In this document: piece by piece, positions 57,997 through 64,000 of the stretch
Layout of the letters: each line of letters opens with the position of its first letter
Position numbering within the stretch: position 1 is the stretch's first letter
From: a virus
Length of the DNA: 64,000 bases
Virus record (IMG/VR): IMGVR_UViG_3300044697_000029
Coordinates: 20,250 to 84,249 of that record
Direction: 5' to 3' (one strand)
Program-made: the position numbers and the translations under genes
The notes under the pieces: model-generated
Seen by the model: the letters and a program-made list of their open reading frames with translations, nothing else
Databases searched by the model: none
What the model was told of the DNA's origin: nothing

Positions 57997-59886
57997 ATGA
58001 AGCGATTCCTGCTCACGCTAATGCTTGCACTCTGGGCTGTGCCGGCTCTTGCCCAGGTTCCGGGCGGGGGCGGGACGGTCGCGACCGTCACGGATGGCAC
58101 AAACACCGTCAAGTTCCCGAGCGTGCTGGACTTCACGTCGGGCGCCACTGTGTCGAAAAGTGGGGACGCGGCGAACGTTGCCATTCCCGGCATCGGCAAC
58201 TGCGCGGCAAGCGGCTGCATCGCCTCCACCAACGGCACAGGCACCGGCACCACGCTCACCAACCCCACCCTTTCCGGCACCGTCACTGGCACGCCGACCT
58301 GGGCCAGCGGACAAACGATGCCGACCCTCACCCTGACAGGGACCGGCACAAGCACCCTGGGTTCCGGTATCACGTTCGACTATTCGGGTGGTGCGACGGA
58401 CACGCGGTATTTCTACATCGATACGTTCCTGACGCCATCCGTTTCCACGTCGCATATCTGGGAGCAGGACAATTCCTTCCTGACTTTGGAGCCTGTCAGC
58501 GGTGACGGAAACGCGTTGCTCACGGCGACGGAGTCTGGCGGCACGGCTACCGTCGTGATCAGCGCGGCGGGTTCCAGCTATCCGAACGGGACATATACCA
58601 CCTACACAGTTGGCGGCGGATGCACTGTGTCGGCTCAGGGAACTGCGACGATCTCAGGCGGCGCCGTGACCTCCGTCACCCAGCCCACCACGTCGGGCTG
58701 CACAGGCAACCCCACGGTGAACATTGAAATTGCCGTCGCATCCGGCGAGATCAATGTCACGCATGATCGCTTCGGCAACACGGCCGGCGCCTATGCTACC
58801 CAGGTCGAGGATCACGAGGACAGCAGTGAGAACAACGGCGCGATCATCAACCATCAGATGAACCTTTCGACCTTTCAGAACGACAGCAACGGATCGGTCA
58901 ACTCGCTCGCGTATTATGCGATCGCCCTGACAAACAACAACACAAACCCCGGTGCCATAAACCAGATGCTCGGGGTGGATTGCATTAACCCGAGCGGCAC
59001 CAAACCGAAGTCCATGTCGTGCCTCTACGACTCGATCACGTCGGGGATTGATTACATCGCGGGCGGTCTTGTGATCGGACGTACCTACGCGGGCAATCCA
59101 CAGACTCTCCAGATTTATGGACCGGACAACAGTGCCGGAACGTACGCGCTCTACATCGCGAACCTCGCCGGGACTCCGATCTTGACTGTCGATGATGGCG
59201 GCGGTGTCAACGCCGTGGATGGCACCCTTCGCGTCGGAACGAACGCCAGCGTCGGCGGCACCATGTATATCTATGGGTCCAGTTCCGGGAATGCGCAGAT
59301 ATCGGGCGGCACGAGTGGCACACTTACCAGCCCGTCGCCGGTCAATTTTTCCAATGCGACCATTCAATTGAGCGGGATATCCTCTGATGCCGGCAAGTCC
59401 GACGCTACGGTCTGCACCGTGACCGTAGGCGGCGGCGCACTCTATTCTGGCAGCGGCACCGGCGGACTCTGCCTGTCGACCTCGACGGCGCGCTACAAGG
59501 ACCACATCGAGGATGCCTTCGAGGGCTTCTCCGGTGGGTTGCATATACTGCGGGAGTTGTTTGCGCTGCGAACTGTGCACTTCACCTACAAGAAGGGGCA
59601 CGGCTTCGATCCGACGCACGTCTATTGGGGTTGGACGGCCGAGCAGATGCAGACCGTGTTCCCGGATTTGGTCGGGCATGATGCGGAAGGCAAACCGAAC
59701 TCGGTTGACATGATGGGCATGCTGCCGCGCGTCGTGGCGGCAGTGCAGGCCGGAGAATACCTCGTGCTCGGCATGCTGGCCGCCATGATCGTCCTGGCGC
59801 TCTACTGCGTGGGGCTGCACGCGCACGCCGTATCGCTGAGGCGCCGGGTGGCGGCGATCGAGGCGGTTATGCGGGCGGCTCAGTGA
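57997..59886 (+). CDS. Tail fibre with signal peptide and S74 intramolecular chaperone
   Basis: 629 residues. The N-terminus MKRFLLTLMLALWAVPALA, then QVPGG, is a clear signal peptide with ALA before Gln. The beta-rich stem (Gly/Thr/Ser repeats) leads to an S74-type C-terminal chaperone from about 494: STARYKDHIEDAFEGF, later HVYWGWTAEQMQTVFPDLV. S74 chaperones trimerise fibres and cut themselves off at a Ser. After it comes a transmembrane segment (YLVLGMLAAMIVLALYCVGL) and a basic tail. The combination with a signal peptide is unusual. Confidence 0.78.
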   Translation: MKRFLLTLMLALWAVPALAQVPGGGGTVATVTDGTNTVKFPSVLDFTSGATVSKSGDAANVAIPGIGNCAASGCIASTNGTGTGTTLTNPTLSGTVTGTPTWASGQTMPTLTLTGTGTSTLGSGITFDYSGGATDTRYFYIDTFLTPSVSTSHIWEQDNSFLTLEPVSGDGNALLTATESGGTATVVISAAGSSYPNGTYTTYTVGGGCTVSAQGTATISGGAVTSVTQPTTSGCTGNPTVNIEIAVASGEINVTHDRFGNTAGAYATQVEDHEDSSENNGAIINHQMNLSTFQNDSNGSVNSLAYYAIALTNNNTNPGAINQMLGVDCINPSGTKPKSMSCLYDSITSGIDYIAGGLVIGRTYAGNPQTLQIYGPDNSAGTYALYIANLAGTPILTVDDGGGVNAVDGTLRVGTNASVGGTMYIYGSSSGNAQISGGTSGTLTSPSPVNFSNATIQLSGISSDAGKSDATVCTVTVGGGALYSGSGTGGLCLSTSTARYKDHIEDAFEGFSGGLHILRELFALRTVHFTYKKGHGFDPTHVYWGWTAEQMQTVFPDLVGHDAEGKPNSVDMMGMLPRVVAAVQAGEYLVLGMLAAMIVLALYCVGLHAHAVSLRRRVAAIEAVMRAAQ

Positions 59887-60125
59887 GCCGCGCCGCACTC
59901 CTTCGGCGTGATGGGGGGCGGGCACGGCGCCGTCTTTTCGGTATCGCGCCAGAAGCAGATCGTGTTGCCGATGTTGACGAAGTTCGACACCTTCCAGTCT
60001 GGCGCGCGAGTGAAGGCGCCGATCAGGATGTTCCCCCGCGTCGGCCAGTCGGTTCCCGCGAAGGAGCCGCCTGATGACGGGACAGAGCGACCGATAACCT
60101 GACCTACCTCAACCGCTCCCCGCAT
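59880..60125 (-). CDS. Possible leftward small protein
   Basis: Up to 81 residues from ATG 60125, without a Shine-Dalgarno site. The C-terminal two thirds (DWPTRGNILIGAFTRAPDWK, VNIGNTICFWRDTEKTAPC) look coding by composition, better than the overlapping rightward frames at 59883 and 59908. The true start may be downstream. Orientation against the operon makes it doubtful. Confidence 0.35.
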   Translation of the reverse strand: MRGAVEVGQVIGRSVPSSGGSFAGTDWPTRGNILIGAFTRAPDWKVSNFVNIGNTICFWRDTEKTAPCPPPITPKECGAAH

Positions 60126-60186
60126 GTGCGACGACGGGCAGCACTTTCAACCCGCGAGAGGGGAGCCTCGCCAGTGGACGCACGCC

Positions 60187-60600
60187 ATGATCCGCCGGTT
60201 GCTGAGCGGCCCGGAATGGGCCGAAGTCCTGACCAACTTCGTCGCGCTCGGATGGGCCTGGGCGTTCCTGCGACCCGGCACGTTCGGACCACCCGGCACC
60301 AGCACGCACGAAATATCTGCGGCGTTCGGGCCTGTTTTGGCGGCTTCATGGGCAGCGCTGACGGGCCTGTTGCCGGCAGCCTCGATCGCGGTATCGCACG
60401 CGCTGGGCAGCGCGCCGGCACTGCGCATCGCGTCCACGATCGCGTGCGCCATGCTTTGGATACTCGCGATCATCACATCGATTCATGGCGGCATTCGCTG
60501 GTCGCCGATCCTCTCCTGCGCGCTGGCGGCGCTCGCCGCCCTTTTCGTTTCTCAAGCGCGGCTTGCCGCCGATCTGAGGCGACCGAGTGAGCGCACCTGA
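60187..60600 (+). CDS. Multi-pass membrane protein, holin candidate
   Basis: 137 residues from ATG 60187; the frame is open to ATG 60124 and neither start has a strong site. Three to four hydrophobic helices (LTNFVALGWAWAFL, VLAASWAALTGLLPAASIAV, IASTIACAMLWILAIITSI, ILSCALAALAALFV) end in a charged tail. Position after the fibre and before a TM/coiled-coil protein suggests a lysis cassette; no endolysin gene is seen next to it. Confidence 0.5.
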   Translation: MIRRLLSGPEWAEVLTNFVALGWAWAFLRPGTFGPPGTSTHEISAAFGPVLAASWAALTGLLPAASIAVSHALGSAPALRIASTIACAMLWILAIITSIHGGIRWSPILSCALAALAALFVSQARLAADLRRPSERT

Positions 60601-60952
60601 TGGAACCCCGCCAAGCTGGCTTTCGTTGTCGTTGGAGACACTGGGAGCCGGAGGTGTTTTGAGCACACTGGTCATAGGCAGCGGCGCATGGGTCTGGAAC
60701 CGCATCCGCGCCGGCAGTTCGATGGCACGCGAGGCCGCGGGCATCACAGCCATGCGGTCGGTGGTCGCCGCACAGGGCGACGCGCTGGAAGGGCTGCGGC
60801 ACGAGATGGACAACGTGCGGCGCGATCTGGTGGACTGCGAGAAAAAGCACGAGGGTTGCGAGACCAGGCTGCGCGCGACGCAGGCCGATCTGGTGACGGC
60901 GCAACGGCGGATCGACTCAGTCGAACAACGTCTGCGCGCGCTCGGTCGGTAA
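60587..60952 (+). CDS. TM plus coiled-coil protein, spanin-like
   Basis: 121 residues from GTG 60587, overlapping the preceding gene by 14 bases. An N-terminal transmembrane helix (LGAGGVLSTLVIGSGAWVW) is followed by a long charged coiled coil (GLRHEMDNVRRDLVDCEKKH ... RRIDSVEQRLRAL). This layout fits an i-spanin or a holin-associated protein. No nested outer-membrane partner was found. Confidence 0.5.
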   Translation: MSAPDGTPPSWLSLSLETLGAGGVLSTLVIGSGAWVWNRIRAGSSMAREAAGITAMRSVVAAQGDALEGLRHEMDNVRRDLVDCEKKHEGCETRLRATQADLVTAQRRIDSVEQRLRALGR

Positions 60953-61239
60953 GCGGTCAGGGGTTGCGACCGCCGGGGAGACCGGACGGCCACTACCCCT
61001 CCCGGCGAGCCGGGGCCGAGCGGCCTGCGTGCGACACAAACCGCCCGACGCCCCTCGCGTAGCGCAGGAGGAGGCGCGACGCTGTGATGTGCTTCGCACA
61101 TCGCGCAGGCGTGATGGTGGTAATTGTCTGTTACGGGGCCGGTAATTCGGCGTTGCCCCACCCTCCGCCCCGTCACCACGGCCCGGAAATGGCCCATATC
61201 TGGCCCAGTTTTGGTCCAGAACAGGGCCGACCACAACAC
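60953..61239. other. Non-coding stretch after the late operon
   Basis: No convincing gene. It is GC-rich with short inverted repeats and leads into the terminator at 61240. The open frame from 61084 has the composition of a chance frame. Confidence 0.4.
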
Positions 61240-61278
61240 AACCCGCCAGTCGGTCTCCAGACCGGCCGGCGGGTTTTT
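61240..61278 (+). terminator. Strong intrinsic terminator of the late operon
   Basis: Outer stem AACCCGCC / GGCGGGTT with an inner stem CGGTCT / AGACCG, followed by TTTTTG. It lies about 290 bases after the last late gene and before the leftward genes. An A-rich left flank would also allow weak leftward termination. Confidence 0.75.
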
Positions 61279-61319
61279 GTGTTTCAGGCGTGCCGGTCCG
61301 TCCTGTCAGGAGCGCGCAT

Positions 61320-61793
61320 TCACTCCGTCGCTTCTGCGAACTTCCCCGCCGCATAGGTGAATCGCTTGGGCGCGGGCGGATGTTTGCGGCAAGCCATGAA
61401 ATAGAACGCAGCCGCCGCGATGATCCAACCGATGCCGTCTGCTTTGTCGATCCAGTTCTTGTCCAAGGCAATCAGGAACAGCATCGAAAATGGCACGGGC
61501 AGCATCGCATTGAGAATCCGCAGCAAAAAGAACACGATCCTGTCTTCCGGCATGACATCGCATGGGGCTTCTGCATCGAGCTTATAGGCATGAAACACCA
61601 TTGCCGGCAACCACATCAGTGTGAAAGCGAACTCAATCCAGGCTGCACGATAGAACTCGCTCGCGACGCGCTCCATCAGGGAACCAGTCAGCAGGAACGC
61701 CGCAATCCCATAGCACGATACCCATCGCGCCAGCGCGTCGGCAATCGGCTGAAACACACGGTCGATCAGGAACGAGTCGATCGCATGGAACAT
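61320..61793 (-). CDS. Multi-pass membrane protein
   Basis: 157 residues from ATG 61793, with GGGAGGA upstream. Four hydrophobic segments (ALARWVSCYGIAAFLLTGSL, IEFAFTLMWLPAMVF, IVFFLLRILNAMLPVPFSML, GIGWIIAAAAFYFMACR). No family recognised. It is the last gene of a leftward group with the Thg1-like gene. Confidence 0.6.
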   Translation of the reverse strand: MFHAIDSFLIDRVFQPIADALARWVSCYGIAAFLLTGSLMERVASEFYRAAWIEFAFTLMWLPAMVFHAYKLDAEAPCDVMPEDRIVFFLLRILNAMLPVPFSMLFLIALDKNWIDKADGIGWIIAAAAFYFMACRKHPPAPKRFTYAAGKFAEATE

Positions 61794-61812
61794 CACAGTC
61801 CTCCCGCGAGAG

Positions 61813-62670
61813 TCATTTCCCCCAGCCCTCCGGTGCATGAAGCGTCTGCGGCGACCCCTGCGGCTTAGCGCCTTCCGTAACTGGATCGGCCGCATCGAAA
61901 ATGACGGATTCCCGATTTGTCACACTACCGAACCGCGGCATCTGCAATCGCAGGATCGCCGACCTCTCAACCTGCGTGCCCAGTTCGGGTCGATATTTCG
62001 CAGGGATGGCTTCTCGCTCAATCTCCGTCAGTTCTCGCGTTATCACAGTTCGGCGAACGAATGTGCCGCGCTTGAAGTGCGAGGGATAGTCATTGAAGTT
62101 GACCCCCCTTGCGAACAGCATTTCCTGCATTTCTGGACCGGACTTGTGGTCCAGTTTCTTATGCGAATAGACGGCGCGGGCCGCCATGCTGATGGCGTTC
62201 TTTGTGGCGTCTTGCTCGCGCCACAGAAATACGTTGGCTGCTTCTGCGCGATTGGGCAACTGGAAGACACGACAATCGAAGTGTGGCCAGCGGGCGGCTT
62301 TGTCTGCGTGGCGGCTTTCTGCAAGCGCAGCCATGAATGCCGCGGTTGCAAAGGACGCCAACACGCTGGTCATTTTTGCGATGCGATGGTCGAAGAAGAT
62401 CGAACTGTTATAGCGTTCCGACTGCCATATGAGTGATATCTCATCGCTCTGCGTGTACCCGATCCGCGCATGAGTTTCCTCGACCAAGGACTCTGTTGTC
62501 TGGATCATGATCTCCGTCATGTCAGCGTCGAACGGCCTGTCCATATCTCGGGTAAACGCGGAGAAGTTGCGACCATCAATCCGCGCATAGATTGGCAGCA
62601 TCGGGAGGAAACGGCGATCGGATTCGCGCGTTTCATATGCTTTCATCCGGTCTCCGATGGCGTCCGTCAT
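61813..62670 (-). CDS. Thg1-like tRNA(His) guanylyltransferase
   Basis: 285 residues from ATG 62670. Thg1-family enzymes add nucleotides to tRNA 5' ends in the 3'-5' direction, using a polymerase-like palm with two Mg ions. The motifs ARIDGRNFSAFTRDMDRPFD (29-48) and GYTQSDEISLIW (71-82) match the family, with Asp32 and the SDE at 75-77 as metal ligands. The C-terminal part (TKNAISMAARAVYSHKKLDH) follows the same family. It may repair or alter host or phage tRNAs. The gene is coupled to a Cro-like gene (ATGA). Confidence 0.85.
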   Translation of the reverse strand: MTDAIGDRMKAYETRESDRRFLPMLPIYARIDGRNFSAFTRDMDRPFDADMTEIMIQTTESLVEETHARIGYTQSDEISLIWQSERYNSSIFFDHRIAKMTSVLASFATAAFMAALAESRHADKAARWPHFDCRVFQLPNRAEAANVFLWREQDATKNAISMAARAVYSHKKLDHKSGPEMQEMLFARGVNFNDYPSHFKRGTFVRRTVITRELTEIEREAIPAKYRPELGTQVERSAILRLQMPRFGSVTNRESVIFDAADPVTEGAKPQGSPQTLHAPEGWGK

Positions 62671-62903
62671 GCTTTCCCACCCTGCGCTGGCCCATACAGC
62701 CGCACCATTCCCAATGCCTTCAACAGCGAAGGCTGCGGCGGTTTGCCGTTGAGGCAGTCGCTGATCCGGGCGGCTACGCCCTGCCACGGCCGATCTGGCG
62801 CCAGAACTTGCGCGACTGCCCGCTGGTTGCCTAGCGTCGCCACGGCTTCCTGTAGCCACGCCCGCAATTCGGTCTCTGTCATGGTCCGGGAGGGCAACCT
62901 CAT
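62667..62903 (-). CDS. Cro/XRE-like small DNA-binding protein
   Basis: 78 residues from ATG 62903; ATG 62882 is the alternative. Residues LGNQRAVAQVLAPDRPWQGV ... ISDCLNGKPPQPSLLKALG have the pattern of a small Cro-type helix-turn-helix. A TTGACT-17-TACCGT promoter ends 6 bases before the ATG at 62903, so the mRNA may be leaderless, as for some phage repressors. It may repress this region; coupling to the Thg1-like gene suggests co-control. Confidence 0.6.
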   Translation of the reverse strand: MRLPSRTMTETELRAWLQEAVATLGNQRAVAQVLAPDRPWQGVAARISDCLNGKPPQPSLLKALGMVRLYGPAQGGKA

Positions 62904-62909
62904 AAACGC

Positions 62910-62938
62910 ACGGTATCCAGTTTCCGTTTGACAGTCAA
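62910..62938 (-). promoter_or_regulatory. Leftward promoter, possibly leaderless
   Basis: Read leftward: TTGACT (62938-62933), 17 bases, TACCGT (62915-62910). The -35 lies in the palindrome TTGACAGTCAA (62928-62938), a possible operator. Confidence 0.5.
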
Positions 62939-63014
62939 CCCCGAAGCGTGCCACACCCGCGACGGTCCCCCTGACCTCCATCAGTGTGACCGGATGTTTC
63001 CTCCCGATCAAACT

Positions 63015-63043
63015 CCCCGGCCCTCGCGGGTCGGGGGCATTTT
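63015..63043 (+). terminator. Hairpin with T-run
   Basis: CCCCGGCCC and GGGTCGGGG pair around a TCGC loop (one G-T pair), followed by GGCATTTT. It looks like an intrinsic terminator and lies directly before the rightward gene at 63053. Confidence 0.5.
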
Positions 63044-63052
63044 GCGGTGGCG

Positions 63053-63313
63053 ATGACCATCTTCCACCTCACCCTCCCCGACAACGCCTTCCTGGTCGGC
63101 GACACTGAGACCTGGCTGGCGTCGGTGTGCGCGGCCGGCAGCATGTACGCCCTCGCGGCGCAGCACGAGCCGGCGGCCGTGGCGCGGCTGGTGGCGGAAA
63201 GGGACGGGCGCGAGGCTGCGTACCGGCGGTCGCTGTGGACCAAGGATGACCAGATCGAGAACGATTGCTTCATGGAGAAGCTGCTGATGGTGGGGAGAGA
63301 CGCATGCCAGTAA
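63053..63313 (+). CDS. Small hypothetical protein
   Basis: 86 residues from ATG 63053 (GTG 63047 possible). The sequence MTIFHLTLPDNAFLVGDTET, then a helical charged C-terminus, looks like a normal protein. It overlaps the next gene by 10 bases. Function unknown. Confidence 0.6.
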   Translation: MTIFHLTLPDNAFLVGDTETWLASVCAAGSMYALAAQHEPAAVARLVAERDGREAAYRRSLWTKDDQIENDCFMEKLLMVGRDACQ

Positions 63314-63609
63314 TGCCGTGGAGCAAAGGGGAACGCGTCGAATGCGGGAACCCAGCTCTTGAAATCGTCAACACGTATGAGGACGTGCCGGAGTGGGGTC
63401 GGCGATACGTCATCAAACTTGACAACCGTGCGACATTGACTGTCTCGGCCTATACTTATTTGGATCGACGCAGCATTGAAGGCGAACTGCATCAGCCGAA
63501 TGGCAAGTACGTCACCTTCCAGCCCGGCATTAGGGCGCAAACGCAAAACCGCGTTTGTTCTCTTTCGGTCAGTGGGACGCCATGTCATGACGCGGAATCC
63601 GTGTCGTGA
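63304..63609 (+). CDS. Small hypothetical protein
   Basis: 101 residues from ATG 63304, with GGGAGAG upstream. Beta-like (RYVIKLDNRATLTVSAYTYL) with two Cys near the end. No family recognised. Confidence 0.5.
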   Translation: MPVMPWSKGERVECGNPALEIVNTYEDVPEWGRRYVIKLDNRATLTVSAYTYLDRRSIEGELHQPNGKYVTFQPGIRAQTQNRVCSLSVSGTPCHDAESVS

Positions 63610-63629
63610 TCGGCCTGCCGCACCTTGTC

Positions 63630-64000
63630 CTAACCCTCCCACTCGTAGTCGGGGTTCTTGACCGGCACGAAGCGGTTGTCTCCGCGGTCGAACCTGCGGC
63701 AGAAGTTTACACGGCGCGAGATTTCGCTGTCGTCCTGGTAATCAACCCAGCCCATAACGAAAATAACATATTGACTTCCAGCCCAATGATCCATGGTAGC
63801 TCCTTTTCCGTCAAGAAAGTCAGCTTCCTTAGAAACACCGGGGGGAATGCGTACGTTAGAGAAGAGTTCGTTCCCCAATTCGCCATGATACGGCGGCCGC
63901 ATGGGCAGTGTGGACCCATTAAGTATATAGACCATGCCGTAGCTATCTGTGATAGTGGCTGCGCAACCTCCTACATTCCTGACATACAAGACGCCTTTGA
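63630..64000 (-). CDS. Gene fragment running off the right end
   Basis: The frame is open from the window edge to a stop at 63630; the visible C-terminal part (LYVRNVGGCAATITDSYGMV ... IPPGVSKEADFL ... DYQDDSEISRRVNF) is beta-rich and resembles the extracytoplasmic end of small anchored proteins. The start lies outside the window. Confidence 0.55.
   Translation of the reverse strand, partial: KGVLYVRNVGGCAATITDSYGMVYILNGSTLPMRPPYHGELGNELFSNVRIPPGVSKEADFLDGKGATMDHWAGSQYVIFVMGWVDYQDDSEISRRVNFCRRFDRGDNRFVPVKNPDYEWEG

Noticed and set aside
61084-61356. Rightward 90-residue frame after the late operon
   Set aside because: It reads through the strong terminator at 61240-61278 and has chance composition.

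Overview
The window is one contiguous stretch of a GC-rich, tailed double-stranded DNA phage or prophage with a T7/BPP-1-like podovirus virion gene order. Features that recur in alphaproteobacteria (an IS1595-type transposase beside a DUF6471 regulator, a GcrA-like DNA-binding protein, TTGAC-N16/17-TA(C/T)NNT promoters) point to an alphaproteobacterial host; this is inference. No tRNA, rRNA, CRISPR array, integrase, phage RNA polymerase, DNA polymerase or obvious endolysin gene is visible. Both window ends cut through genes.

Left part (1-10.7 kb): a rightward cluster (1-1829) ends with a RusA-like resolvase and meets a leftward operon of 13 genes (10689 to 1834), almost all joined by ATGA or TGATG overlaps. 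That operon carries a PD-(D/E)XK-like protein, a replication organiser, a T7 gp4-like primase-helicase, three DNA methyltransferase-like proteins, a Gp88-like Cys protein and a DUF5131 protein.

Accessory block (10.7-20 kb): a coiled-coil/winged-helix protein, a pair of membrane proteins, a transposase gene divergent from a DUF6471 regulator across a compact operator region, a leftward run of small genes behind a clear promoter, and several damaged or doubtful small ORFs.

Late region (20.1-61 kb), almost all rightward: NusG-like factor, small-terminase-position protein, large terminase split by about 0.5 kb, portal, two capsid-like paralogues, scaffold, major capsid protein, Bbp16-like cement protein, fibre-like proteins with Sec-type signal peptides, metallopeptidase-like protein, capsid-staple-like protein, endonuclease VII, three tandem tail-adaptor paralogues, tail nozzle, internal virion proteins (one with a lysozyme-like region, one with an ART-PolyVal ADP-ribosyltransferase-like domain), an S74-terminated fibre and small membrane or lysis-type proteins. 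A strong intrinsic terminator lies at 61240-61278. Two leftward islands (28166-28787 and 41992-42501) interrupt the late region.

Right end (61.3-64 kb): a leftward group of a Cro/XRE-like protein, a Thg1-like tRNA(His) guanylyltransferase and a multi-pass membrane protein, then small ORFs and a gene running off the end.

Most unusual points: the split terminase, three capsid-family and three adaptor-family paralogues in one late operon, four virion-type proteins with signal peptides, a virion ART domain, and a phage Thg1.
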